From Cristatella mucedo (Eukaryota > Bryozoa > Phylactolaemata > Cristatellidae), in NCBI GenBank assembly GCA_009760855.2, contig WPIO01000057.1, forward strand, positions 2,537,001-2,601,000: 64,000 nt of DNA, in the 5' to 3' direction. The notes below the pieces were generated by a model. The model ran no database searches, was not told where the DNA came from, and worked only from the letters and a program-made list of their open reading frames with translations. This document shows positions 33,637 through 44,844 of this stretch, piece by piece. A program made the position numbers and the translations under genes. Every line of letters starts with the position of its first letter. The first letter of the stretch is position 1.

Positions 33637-34330
33637 TAATAATAATAGTAATGACACGTTTGTATTAAACGCCCAGAGAACTTAACTTCTTTTTAGGCAC
33701 TTTACGTATAATGTTTAAAATGCATGGTCAAATGGTTAATGGCAACATACACAATGTCAGCAGGCACACTTTAGGCATGAACAAGCACTTTGCAAAGGAC
33801 GAATCGCAATGCCGAGCTGGCTTGGTCCAGCGGTTAAGGTGCTCGCCACGACCAAGGTCTGGTTGAGGTCGTGGGCTCGAGCCCTCGAGGCACATGTGTA
33901 GCGTCTGAATAGAGGTAAAGACATCTTAGGGCGCTATACAAATGAATTATATTGTGTATATTTTTAAGGACCCGCTAAATGCTGGGATAAAAAGTTATGC
34001 GCTTCAGCTTTTAAATTTTCATCCATCCATAAGATTTACCGTTAGTCAGAAGTTATTTCCGGGCTTTGGGAGCATAGGCCTAGGTCTCCGAAGGATTTGA
34101 GTTTGATTCGAGGCACAGCTGAGCGATTTGAGCGGGAAATGCGGAATGTACGATACCTGGCCTGTTGGGAAGTAGTTGTGATAGGTAGGCGGAAGTCAGA
34201 GAGAGAAGGGACCTAAAGGTGAGTGACAAAGCTTTGAGGTTGATATGCTTGATTAGGAGCCTGTTCTTTTGGGATTTTGATTGAGAGCTACGTCGGCTGG
34301 GGTAATATGTCAACTGCGACGCAGGCATAG
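33637..34330 (-). mobile_element. LINE-A split by a SINE1 insertion
   Basis: The 3' part lies at 33637-33811 ((AAT)n, diverged hairpin, 'caaaggacgaatcgcaatg'). It resumes at 33968 with 'ggacccgctaaatgctg' and runs to the ORF2 C-terminus (about 34330). Confidence 0.8.
33812..33967 (+). mobile_element. SINE1 inserted in LINE-A
   Basis: 'cgagctggcttggtccagcg' to 'ggcgctatacaaatgaatta', the full SINE1 order. Confidence 0.9.
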
Positions 34331-34435
34331 TTTGCAAAAATAATTTTGTTAACTATTTTCCATTTAATGGGTATTGCATCGCCCCACTTTGACCAAATGG
34401 CCGCAGCATCAGCTTAGAACTCACAATAATATCAT

Positions 34436-34805
34436 TTTAAAATGTCTTTTGCATAGCATCTTAAGATAGCTAAATATCGATCCAAACGTCTTCAAGCTTT
34501 CTCAAAGAGAACCAATAACCAAGGTTTTGTAACATGCATGCACCGATGTTGAACACCCAAAAGCAAACCAGAATCATGCTTAGGCCAGCATGCACAGCAA
34601 GAATGAATGCACTCATGACAGGTTAGTGATAACACGCCCAGTGTAAATGTGCACAACTCGGTTGGTGGTAGAATGCACAGCGTCAGTACGCATAACAAAA
34701 AAGGACAGGTCACAAGGATCCAGGAAATTCTATGAGGAGCCGGTGCGTTTTTAACTTACTTAACGCCGTCAAGTCTGGAGATGCTGGGACGTCAGTCGCA
34801 ATTTT
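34436..34805 (-). mobile_element. LINE-A 3' region, old copy
   Basis: Order conserved but diverged: 'gcatcttaagatagctaa' (hairpin), then 'gtcagtacgcataac' and 'ggtgcgtttttaactta'. Confidence 0.6.
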
Positions 34806-35925
34806 AACCTCTGAATAGTAACATGCACTTGGTGATAAATATGTAGTACGCAGAGCACATGGGAACAAAAAGAGGCAAGTTAATTCGAGGCCAAAGACAG
34901 CCTATAGGAATGCTCCGGTAGAGAATAATTTTGCGATTCAAACCCAGTGCGCTCAGCGATCGCAGCCGGAAGCGTGTTCCCGGCTTACAGTTTAGACGAG
35001 CAGAAGGCTCGATTGGAATCGGATTTAATTAGTGCTACAGACGGTAAGATGACTAGTTGCTCAAAAGTGCGTGGTGCGAGACCACAGAGCAAGACAAGGA
35101 GGCCGTGACGACACGCTGTCGCCGGCAAGCTAAGCAACCGTTTTACGCCGGTGATAGAGAATCTTGGAAGTGAATTCCACGATCGATAGAAAGCAAGTAA
35201 AGCTCAGACAAAAATTAACAGTGGTAGGTTGGTAGGTAGGTAGATTCACTCCCGACGCCTTGCCTCGCCCGTTTGAAAACCAGCATCGTAGTAGCCTCAG
35301 CATGACTCTCGCGGGAATGCTGTTTAGCCTTGGATTTTACTTCAGACTAACGTAGCTAATGTATCAGACATGGAAATACTTTTGCATTTAGGATGAATGA
35401 ACCCTCATTTATATATGTGTATGTTACTTAGCTGCAAGTGCTGCTTCTTGAAGTATTTGTAATAACTTTGATTCCAAATTCGTACTAGTTTAGTGCAAAA
35501 AAACCTGCAATTGTTTCTTTTTGTTAACAATTACCTCTTATTCGCATAATTTCATTAAATGATTTATCCTTAAAATTCCACATTTTGGCACAGCAAGCAG
35601 CAACTTCCACATCTAGACACGGAAATCTCCGACCGGTACATGCTCTAGTCCAGCCTTTGCAAAAAGCCGAGGTTTAGCAAAAATTTTAGCCAATATAGTC
35701 GCAAGCAGTGAGTCTAGCAATACATGTGCGCTAAACGATCCTTTGCACGTAAAAGGCACTTCCGACACTAAATTTTACGATATTCCCGAAGCACATTACG
35801 ACCTTTATATAGATGACCTTCATCAAAAGTACAGCACACTTTTTGAATACGATTTCTGTACGATGCGCGACCACTACTGATGGAGCTAGTGCCTTGAAGC
35901 GCGGCTAGCGAGTAGTTATAGCTTG
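34806..35925. other. Unassigned AT-rich sequence
   Basis: The first ~350 bp (to 35160) may continue an old LINE-A: 'ccggcttacagtttagacg'. The rest is unrecognised. Confidence 0.35.
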
Positions 35926-37115
35926 TATAATAATAATAATAATAATAATAATAATGCACTTGATAAAGCGCCCTCAGAGAACTTAATCTCTTTCTAGGCG
36001 CTTTACATTTTCTGGAAAGGGAAATGCAAGTGAATGGTAAGTAAAATCATACTTGAAAAACAAACAAAATGAATAATATGGTTAGGGGTTAAAGGCAGAG
36101 GGTCAGCATGCAAATGTGGTTAGTGGCAGCATGCACAGTGTCAGCACGCATAAGCACATGAAGGACGAATCACAGAGACCCACTAAATGCTGTCCTAAAT
36201 AGGCGTGTTTTTAAGTTCCTTTGAAATGTGGTCAGGTCAAGGGATGTTCTGACGAAGGTCGGGAGGGGGTTCCAGGCTTTGGGAGCGAAAGTCTGTTGGC
36301 TACCGAATGCGTACCGAAAGCCGCTTGGGCTGTGAGTGCGCTATACAAAACTCTCCTGCGTAACACCCACATGGTCTTTATGACTTTGTGGAGTTACAGA
36401 CAACGATACATTACGAACTAAATACACGGGCTCCCAAGGATTTAAGGGTTGTACGAGGTATTTCTAGACTGTTGGATTCCGAAAAGCGGGTGGTACGATG
36501 CTCGGCCTGATGGAGGAGTATATCGGAGAGATAGGCTGGAGCCATAGAATGAAGGGACCTAAAAGTGAGCGACAAAACCATGAAGTCAATCCGTTGCTTG
36601 ACTGGTAGCCAGTGCAGGTCGGCGAGAAGTGGAGTAATGTGGCAACTGCAACACTCACGACAGACAAGCCTAGCTGCAGAGTTTTGCACCAGCTGCAATC
36701 GCCTGATCGCACATGCTGGTAGGCCAGTAAGCAGTGAGTTACAGAAGTCGAGACGGGATGTCACGAATGCATGGACCAACTTGGACGTGGTATCCTTATC
36801 TAAACTAGCCCGAATTTTAGCAATGTTATGAAGCTGAGAATAGGCAGATTTGACTGTGGAGCTGATATGGTCGTCTAACGAGAGATCGCTTTGGAATATG
36901 ACACCTAGATTTCGAGCTGATTCGACAGGAGATATGCTGGCAGTGCAAATTTTGAGAGACAGTCTTTCCAATCTCTGAATCACACTGGGTTTGCCCATAA
37001 CTAGTAATTTTGTTTTATCATCGTTTAGTTGTAGAAAATTTGCTGCCATCCATTTGCGGATGTCATCAATGCATGCAGCAAGTGAGTTGAGAGAATTTGA
37101 GGTGCTCGAAGGCTG
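35926..37115 (-). mobile_element. LINE-A with open ORF2 C-terminus, split by LINE-B
   Basis: (AAT)n and the 3' region occupy 35926-36287. ORF2 resumes at 36417 and is open on the minus strand to about 37110: MAANFLQLNDDKTKLLVMGK, DLSLDDHISSTVKSAYSQLH, VTSRLDFCNSLLTGLPACAI and LHWLPVKQRIDFMVL. The open stretch of about 230 codons is the longest intact LINE-A coding segment seen, so this copy is fairly young. It starts after the YADD region. Confidence 0.92.
36288..36416 (+). mobile_element. LINE-B 3' tail inserted in LINE-A
   Basis: Starts 'gaaagtctgttggctaccga', has 'taacacccacatggtcttta', ends 'gatacattacg', the LINE-B tail, 129 bp in all. Confidence 0.9.
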
Positions 37116-37534
37116 GGTTTTTCGGTGAGCGCAGAAATGACGATGATATCGTTTTCGGCAGCAATTAAGAGCAGCCATAATTAGTCCTTATTTAGGATAA
37201 TAATTAGTCCCTATTTATTCATATAATTAGTCCCTATTTATTTATCTTATTTAGGCACTGTTCATTCGTCTTCTTAAAATGTTATATTCCCAAGGAACCA
37301 GCCATAACGTTAAACACAAGTACTAATCAAGACCTCAAAGGCAACTGACTGACTGGTACTAGTAGTACACTATACTTGTAGTTCATAAGGTTTAAACCAT
37401 TCGCAATTGCATATGTGTTTCCTAATGCTTAAAGTTCATTGAAAGCAAATAATCTTAAGAACTGACCTAATAAACATGATTTAGCATAGATTATCTTCAA
37501 TAGTAATACGGCATTTTCATGTCGGCACAGGAGA
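37116..37534. other. Unassigned AT-rich sequence
   Basis: Short 'taattagtccctattta' duplication at about 37170-37260; otherwise nothing. Confidence 0.4.
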
Positions 37535-37850
37535 AATAAATGTCTTTCCGGGCACTTTTGAAATGCTGGTTAGGTCGCATGTCAATCGGTAACAGAAAAA
37601 GTGCACGGGGTTAGCCCACAAAGCAGACAAAGTCATACGCTGACGTAGTAAATGCTGTGAGGAATCGGCGGCTCATGAGCCCCCGTTTAAATGTCGACGA
37701 TTTAGGGGGATGTCGTGAAGTCAGTCGGCAGTATTGGAGGCATGCGAACCGAAAGCATGTCTCCGAGGTATTTTAGGGTGGTTGGGAGCACATCTGAACG
37801 ACTTGAGTCGTAAGATTTTGTTATGCAAGGTAAAAGCTGATGACTCAGCA
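37535..37850 (-). mobile_element. LINE-A 3' region, old copy
   Basis: 'ggcatgcgaaccgaaagcat' then 'tctccgaggtattttaggg' follows LINE-A order with many changes. Confidence 0.5.
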
Positions 37851-38674
37851 TCTCCAATAAGTGTGCCAATAAGTGAGAATGAAAGAGTGTAAAAAAGAGT
37901 GAATGACGCAATTGCAATTAGTTCTAGTAGCCTCTTTTCTTACGATTAAGATGCTCAACACATGCATTGCAGCACCGACGTTGAACAATCCGTGGAAACA
38001 TAGCCAGGTCTGTTTTCTTGCCAGCCAGGCTAATGCGATTTACTCAAGGTTGACTAACCCCGACTTTAAGTGTCGGACGCATTTCGTAATTATTTACTCC
38101 GATGAGATGCCGAGTGGCGTACGTAGGCGCCTCGTATGCTATTTTAAAGTTTACTGGACATCCTATTACGACGTAGGAAAGCGTAATTGTGATCACAGCT
38201 AGGAGATGTGCAGAGCGCTTCGCAGCATCCTTCAACGATTGTTCATCTTAACAATGCAGGCAAACTGGATTGATGAGACGATGCCACTGATGATGATCAT
38301 GGTAAGTCGGCCGAAATTGCCTACGCACAAGTGCATAGAGATCGCTCATGCTTGCGTTGTAAGCACTAACGGTTTTCTAGTTCTGAGAAAGTATCTGGTA
38401 TTATTTAAGTTAGAGCTGACACTAAAGGTGCTTTCTTGTCTCCAGAGGAGTGAACTGCTGACAACCCTGACTGACGTCTGACGTCCTGCTGACGTCTGAA
38501 AGCTCAATAGAAGCTCAGAAGACGCATTGAAGACAGCTCGTTGCAGCGACGACTGTCGATGACGAAGATGTAGACAAGACGGCTATAACGACAGCTGCGA
38601 AGAAGGCTTTTTCAAATTTTCGCTATCAGTTTTATTAGAGTCAAATGAGACTCCACAGGTGTCGACAATCGCCA
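37851..38674. other. Unassigned sequence
   Basis: Open plus frames at 37903-38202 and 38206-38481 have no motif I can name. Confidence 0.35.
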
Positions 38675-39512
38675 CGTGCTTGAAATTTAGGTGTCGTTTT
38701 CGACAGCTGCCTCAATTTTAAGAGCTTCATCCAGAAGACTGTTTGTAAAGCTAGCCATCACGTCCGATCCCTATCCACGATTAGGAGCTGTCTTCCACAG
38801 TGGCTAGTAAAACATTTAAATACCTTCTTAGTTTTGTCTCGGCTTGATTATTGAAATTCCCTTTTGGCTGGGCTACCAAAGAAAGCAACCAGGCCACTGC
38901 AGCTGACTATGAATATGGCTGCAAGGCTAGTCTTCAAGTCCCAGCGGTTTGAGTACGTGTCTCCTTTGCTAAAAGAGCTAGGATGGATGCCGGTTGAGCA
39001 ACGGATACAGAGCAAAGTTCTCACGCTGACCCACAAGGCCAAGGCCACGGCTTGGCTCCTTCGTACCTAGCTGAACTGCTGCATCAGTTTCAGCCTGTTC
39101 GCGCCCTCAGGTCTTGTGTGGAAAATAAATTAGGTGTCCCATCCCTCCTCTCCCCTTAAAAACCGTTGGCGACAAAAGCGTTAGCTCTGCAGGTCCTAGA
39201 ATGTGGAGCTCGCTTCCACAATTCTTATGCAACGACAACTACTCTCCTGCTGCCGAGTATGGCTCATCCTTTTCAGCTGTCCTGAGCTGCTATTTCCATG
39301 CTACTGACTACCGCAGCTGCTCTCCTGACTCTGCTATGCTTCCCACTTTCTCTGTGTTGCGTGAGACGAAGTCTGTTGGCTACCGAATGCGTATCGAAAG
39401 CCGCTTAGGCTGTGAGTGCGCTATAAACAACTCTCCTGCGTAACACCCACATAGTCTTTATGGCTTTGTGGAGTTACAGACGACGATGCATTACATTACA
39501 TTACACATCTGA
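38675..39512 (+). mobile_element. LINE-B 3' half with tail
   Basis: From 'gaaatttaggtgtcgttttc' through AGLPKKATRPLQLTMNMAAR and GWMPVEQRIQSKVLTLTHKA to 'cattacattacattaca'. Frame breaks near 39040 and 39150 (an extra run of Ts and Cs) kill the ORF. Good example of the TTACA tail. Confidence 0.93.
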
Positions 39513-39884
39513 ATATCGGCTCCTATCGCTGGTAGTCGATGGAAAGCAGTGGATAGCCAAGCAACTGCTTTCATGTCTCCTCGGTTGGCGAGCGAAAGGG
39601 CATAGTGTGACCTCTGAATCTACAGCCACGGCAACTAGCCCGGAACTGAGTCAAAAGTGATGCAAGGTCACATCAATTATTGACTAAAGATAGAAGCGAG
39701 TACCCGACTATCGGTGCATAAGATCTGAACGCTCAATGGCAAAAACGTTTTAATTTGTTTCGAGGACAGTGGCATGATGAGATGCGGAGCAACAGGTGGC
39801 TGGGAGAGTACAGTTATACCCAGGCTAGGTTTTGTTAGCTGGGACGGGACAGCAATAATGTGGTAAGGGTCACCGGCTAGGCCG
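39513..39884. other. Unassigned sequence
   Basis: Nothing recognised. Confidence 0.35.
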
Positions 39885-40140
39885 GGGCCTGAACTATGAG
39901 CATGGCCGGATGTTTGGTGATGAGAGGTCAGCGCTGCTCTTAGGTAAGAGAAGTTGGCCGACTCAGTCGTGGTGATGTTGGACGCTCCCGATCTCGTCGA
40001 GCAATGCACCTGGATGGGGGCAGGCGTTCTCAGGCGATGCGGCCACGTACGCAAGGCAACGAGCGGAGCTGGATAGCATGCCCGTTATGACTTGTATATT
40101 CGGCGCTTCCCGTATGGCGTGTTCGTGGCCGCCCAGTGAG
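39885..40140 (+). repeat. Unclassified two-copy repeat, copy 1
   Basis: About 250 bp aligning with 43245-43497: shared words include gtcgtggtg, 'tgcacctggatgg', 'gcaggcgt', 'cgatgc', 'agctggatagca' and 'gacttgtatattc'. No coding potential, no tRNA-like boxes. Type unknown. Confidence 0.75.
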
Positions 40141-40555
40141 CTGGCGTATTTCGGCGGAAGCTCTCGACTGCGGTTAGACGTCGACTCCGACAAGCCCGGC
40201 AGTACTCAGCTAGCCGGATCTTTTACGGTGTACACTCATGCTGTTGGAAAGGATTCGGTACAAAGGCGGGAAAGCGGAAGCCGACTGACAACTAGCATGT
40301 TTGTTCTCGCTTGCTTCGTCGTCTTGCGCCCCTATAATTTATTTTGCGTAGGACCCCCATTTAGACTTATTTAGTTCTCCGCTGTTATCGTCAGTGCATG
40401 AGATACTATAAAGAGGTTTAACCTGACGGCCGCTCGTCTTACCCTAGCTCAGTGGCATGGCGAGCAGCGGAGTGGCCAGAGCGTGGCTGGGCTTGACGGG
40501 AAACGGCCTCTGAACCCTGGAAATCGGCAAGATTTTTAGTTTAGGAGCAAGTAGG
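40141..40555. other. Unassigned sequence
   Basis: Nothing recognised. Confidence 0.35.
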
Positions 40556-40559
40556 TCGG

Positions 40560-41205
40560 AGGTCGGTAGGCTGGTGCGATTTTAGATCGAAGCGATGTAT
40601 AAGCTAGACTGATGATATTGAAATCAACTTGTTGCTTGATTGGGAGTCAGTAAAGCTGCTCTGGCAAAAGTGGTGTGGTGTCATAGCTACGTCGTCAGCG
40701 ACAGGCCTGATATGCTGCTAAGTTTTCCTACAGTTGAAGATGAATAGCAGCATTGATCAGAAATCCCGAATAATGGGAAATGCAAGTGACTTGCTGCGAT
40801 TTCACAAACGCCTGAATTATTGTCGTTGCAGTATTCTTTTAAGCAGTCCGTGATTTTGGATATGTTCCACAGGTGAAACTGTGCCAGCTTACCTGGTGCA
40901 AAAATAGGTCCTCTAACGACAAGTCGTTTCGGGGTATTACGATTTAATTACGGGCAGACGTAACCCGAATGATTCTAGAGGAAATTATCTTGTAGATTGG
41001 GGCTTCAAAACTTTTGATTGACTCAGGGTTTGCCCATAACCATACGGTAGGTCATATCATCCTTCTTCAGCCTCGGGAAGTTAGAAGCCATCCAAATGCA
41101 GATATATTCGTGCGATGCAGACTGCAAGGGAACATGATAGGCTGAAGAGGTGGACGACTTACATGGCTCTGACGATAGGTAAATCTGCGGGGCGTCGACA
41201 TTCAA
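40560..41205 (-). mobile_element. LINE-A ORF2, old copy
   Basis: Follows the minus-strand LINE-A order: 'gttgcttgattgggagtcag', 'ctaagttttcctacagttg', 'gggtttgcccataaccata' and 'gaagttagaagccatcca'. No open frame survives. Confidence 0.7.
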
Positions 41206-41215
41206 AACATAATTT

Positions 41216-41376
41216 AGTTATCAGATGATTTTACAGCCTCATTTTTACAGCAGCTGTAGAAGACCCTTAACGGCTATCACCGCCCGCTTGCAGTTTGCAA
41301 TAAAGGAACCCTCACTGCAGGATTCGATCTTACTACCTAGGTCGTGAAGAGCAATCACCTAACCTCCTGAGTTATC
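41216..41376 (-). mobile_element. SINE2 diverged copy
   Basis: 'ttacagcctcatttttacag', 'aacggctatcaccgcccg', 'ctgcaggattcgatctta'. B-box still visible. Confidence 0.75.
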
Positions 41377-41676
41377 TATGTCTACGACATTGAAATTACA
41401 GCCAAGACTGCGTGGGCGATGACTTCAGCGATGACCTTGGTGATGATCTTGGCTTGAGGGAGCCTGAAATGAGGGGACCTGAGACTAAACCCTGAGATAC
41501 CCAATACTTCAATTGCTCCAAATTAATGACCAAAAGGAATTTACATCTACATTTCACAACTCTCCCTGAAATACCTAACCCAGTTTAGCACAATGCAAGT
41601 GTAGGGAGAGATATCCCAGAAGAAGCAGGTGGTCTCAGGACCCGGTTGATAGATCCCCGAGCACCAACGTTACTAT

Positions 41677-41835
41677 CCAATCATGACGCAGTGGTTAAAG
41701 CGCTCGCCCCGACCAAGGTCAATGCGAATGCATTTGACGACCGAGGCCGTGGGCTCGAGCCCCGTGGCATATGTGAAACACCTGCATAAAGATTAAGTTC
41801 TCTTATTGCGCTATACAAATGAATTTTATTTAAAC
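41677..41835 (+). mobile_element. SINE1 with internal insertion
   Basis: 'cgcagtggttaaagcgctcg', then about 20 extra bp (aatgcgaatgcatttgacg) in the tRNA-like head, then 'ccgtgggctcgagccccgtg' and the usual tail. Confidence 0.82.
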
Positions 41836-42564
41836 ATTGTTCAGAAACTCACTGTTAGCCGAACGCTGAGCAGTTTCAGTGAAATGGATAACTCTTATTA
41901 ACGATCTGAACTTGCCAACAAGGTCTGACGAATTGATGTAATAGTTTCCTTGCTGGGTCGAACTCGTGCAAGTGTCTTCGATAAGAATGAAAGTTGCATG
42001 GACTTTTATAACCTAGGAAAGACCTTCGAATGATTGTCCTAACAATAGCCGTTTTCAGCTGGGGAGGCTTCCAAACTAATCTGAGACACGTTTGCACTAG
42101 TTGTTAGGGTGTGCACCAACAGGTGTAGGCACCTCAGCGAGGAGAACTGCAAGCACCGAGAGAACAATTCACTAGGAAAGCGGAGCCAAAGCTCTGAGGC
42201 TCGGGTATTTGTGTGCCTTCTTTTTAATTTCAGCAAATTGGAGGATAGCATCATGTCCTTCGAATACCAGTTTCTGGCCTTGTTCGTGCAAGATTCAACC
42301 AAACGAGCTAAGTCAGAAGAGTGGATAGTGCGACAGATGACCTGATTCTCGGAATTGATTCAGATAAGGCAGGTACGAGTCAGAGAACAGAGAGATCTGA
42401 CAGTGAGTTACAGAAACTTAAAACCGATCGACCGCTGGAAGGGAAGCCGACGAATATAAGCAAGCAGCGGTCTAATGTATCATTTGCTTCGTTCCCGACC
42501 GCCTAGCCTAGCTACAGAGCTGTTCACTAGCTGTTGGCGTCGTATTACACAGGCCGGGTTGACG
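41836..42564. other. Unassigned sequence
   Basis: May include very old LINE debris; nothing certain. Confidence 0.35.
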
Positions 42565-42722
42565 TGAGGGTAGTTAGTTACAGAAGTCAAGACGGGATGT
42601 CACGAATGAGCGGACCAGCTTGGCTGCAGTATCCCGTGTCAAGAAGGCAAGCCTGAGTATTTGCAATGTCACACAGATTACAGTAGGCAGACCTGATGGA
42701 CTGGGGAGCTGGCACGTACTCC
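42565..42722 (-). mobile_element. LINE-A-related ORF2 fragment
   Basis: The minus strand encodes NLCDIANTQACLLD and AAKLVRSFVTSRLDFCN, the LINE-A 'HNIAKIR...KLVHAFVTSRLDFCN' segment in a diverged form. Confidence 0.75.
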
Positions 42723-42757
42723 ACGTAGGATTCAATAGCCAGAGCCGCCGGCACCTG

Positions 42758-42762
<5 letters not shown>

Positions 42763-42808
<46 letters not shown>
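42763..42808. repeat. (TA)n microsatellite
   Basis: Pure TA run of about 40 bp. Confidence 0.95.
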
Positions 42809-42815
<7 letters not shown>

Positions 42816-43051
42816 AGGATAGGCAAGCTGGGCTGACCCGGCCTGCCCATCGACGGTGGAGGAGTGACCTATTAGGACACGAAAGGTAAGATTTCTCAAA
42901 AAGGTTTATCCGTGGACTGAGACGTTGAGTGGTCACGCCACCGTCGCTCAGCACTGCCGTATCAAGCGATGGGGGAGTGCTAGCGTTTCTTTCTGGAGAT
43001 CGCTTTCGGTTTTCGAACGAGAGTAACAGACTGCTGAGGGTGCATGGGCTG

Positions 43052-43235
43052 ATTGCCCGCTTATTCCGCGTATATATATAGTAATTATAAATATAAAATA
43101 AATATAAATATATAATAAATAAAAATATAATTGCCCGCTTATTCCGCGTATCTATATATAGTAATTATAAATATAAAAAATGTAAATATATAATAAATAT
43201 AAATATAATTGCCCGCTTATTCCGCGTACCCCGAA
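43052..43235. repeat. 78-bp tandem repeat, about 2.3 copies
   Basis: The word attgcccgcttattccgcg recurs at 43052, 43130 and 43208, exactly 78 bp apart. Between them lie AT-only spacers of related sequence (gtaattataaatataaa). Confidence 0.93.
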
Positions 43236-43244
43236 TAACGGACC

Positions 43245-43497
43245 TACGGCATGGCTGGATTAGCGGTGACATGATGTCACCGTGGCTCTTGGGTAAGATT
43301 AGTTGACCGGGTAAGTCGTGGTGTTGGAAGCTCCCGGTCTCGCCGAGTTATGCACCTGGATGGTTGCAGGCGTGCTCCGGCGATGCAGCAACGCACGCAA
43401 GGCGACGAGTACCCAAGGCCCGAGCGAAGCTGGATAGCACGCTCGTTGTTGAGACTTGTATATTCCGCGTTCCCCGTGTAGCGTGTCCGTGACCCCA
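43245..43497 (+). repeat. Unclassified two-copy repeat, copy 2
   Basis: Aligns with 39885-40140. It directly follows the 78-bp tandem repeat and is followed by a LINE-A tail. Confidence 0.75.
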
Positions 43498-43511
43498 CTC
43501 CCCCCGTGTGT

Positions 43512-43612
43512 TCCCATTGCAGCAAATGTAAAGCGCCTAGGAAGAGATTGAGTTCTCTGAGGGCGCTTTATCAAAAGCGTTATTATTATTATTATTATTA
43601 TTATTACAGTTA
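43512..43612 (+). mobile_element. LINE-A 3' tail
   Basis: 'gcagcaaatgtaaagcgcct', hairpin, (TTA)n of about nine units. Confidence 0.9.
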
Positions 43613-43851
43613 CGCTGCTCGTAGGGCTCAGTGCCGATATTGTAGACTGATACAGGTGCTCGAAAGGCCGTTGCCCCATGCTGCACGCCTTGTCAAAAAA
43701 TGGGCGACAGCGTGCCAGGGTTCCTGGATAAGCGGCCAGCTCGTGACGGACCGACGACGCAGCGCGCCCCCTCATTCGCGCATTTTATCGAGGGTTCCTC
43801 CTGCTCGACCGCTTGGTTCCCTTGTATTTTCCTTGGCGAACGCGTGGCCGG

Positions 43852-43926
43852 TATATAAGGATGCGCCCAGTCGGGCTCTCGCTCATCCTTCGCTAGACCG
43901 GACCCTGCCACGTGGCAGGGTCCGGT
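43852..43926 (+). promoter_or_regulatory. TATA box followed by a 30-bp perfect palindrome
   Basis: TATATAAG at 43852-43859 lies in GC-rich DNA. At 43897-43926 is a perfect inverted repeat with 15-bp arms and no loop (arm 5' accggaccctgccac). A start site ~30 bp after the TATA box would place the palindrome in the first ~45 nt of the RNA. The owner (gene or mobile element) is unknown. Confidence 0.45.
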
Positions 43927-43957
43927 TGGCATGAGTGATACGAGAAAGGCCAAAGGG

Positions 43958-44420
43958 AAATGTCGTACCATCCAAGTCTCGCTTGCAGATGCGCTCGTCG
44001 AGTGACAAGCAACCTTGGAACAGGACAGCCAGGTAATGCACACGGGCTAAAGGCGATACACTGGCTGAGCCAATTTGGAGGCTTCGGGTTTCCCATTTCA
44101 GAGTTTGACTAGTTTTCTCAATAGTTAATAAGCTGTTTTTATCTTCGTTCAATTTTAGAAAGTTTTCTGCCTTCCTTGTGCGAATGTCACAACCCATGAT
44201 GGCAATAAGCTGAGAGATTATTAGCGACCCTAAAATAGATCTCTGAGCGCCCTGTTTGACCTCTGGTAAGTTGAAATCTACTCTTTAAAGTCTTTCAGTG
44301 AGATAGGATCTGAAGTAGTGCAGCATATTGCTACTGATGCCTTGGCGAGACGAAAAGCGCTCAAGAAGGCTTTGGTGACCTACGGTACCGAAAACAGCTC
44401 AGAGATCGATTGGAACGAGA
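43958..44420 (-). mobile_element. LINE-A-related ORF2 fragment
   Basis: The minus strand encodes CDIRTRKAENFLKLNEDKNS, then LQIGSASVSPLARVHYLAVL and CLSLDERI, in LINE-A order but of a different subfamily. The part beyond 44220 is less sure. Confidence 0.65.
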
Positions 44421-44635
44421 CCGCTCTTACGTTAGCATACCTGCCAAGTAGTGCTCACTCGGCGAATGGATTAGCTCTCAAATTTTATTTAAGATGTTCA
44501 CTAGCTTTGAAGTTTTGATAAATTTGTTTAACTGATTCTATATTGATCTTGCCATAGGAACGACGGTAGTGACTTCGTGGATGTTGCTAAAGTTATGGTC
44601 TAGAGTAGAATCATTTCTGAATGGCCTGACAATCA
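44421..44635. other. Unassigned sequence
   Basis: Probably old LINE sequence; not assignable. Confidence 0.3.
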
Positions 44636-44733
44636 CCTTTACTTCCTTTGCAGCACATGTAAAGCGCGTAGAGAGAGGTCGAGTTCTCTGAGGGCGCTTT
44701 ATCAAGTCAGTTGTTATTATTATTATTATTATC
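44636..44733 (+). mobile_element. LINE-A 3' tail
   Basis: 'tttgcagcacatgtaaagcg', hairpin, (TTA)n. Confidence 0.88.
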
Positions 44734-44844
44734 CTTATTATCCATATTATTTGAACGACGCTAGTACAGAACCTGCAGCAACTTTTGTAATAGATTTGAT
44801 GGTACAGCTAACACCTCATTTTTTTATAGCTAGGACAGCATTTG

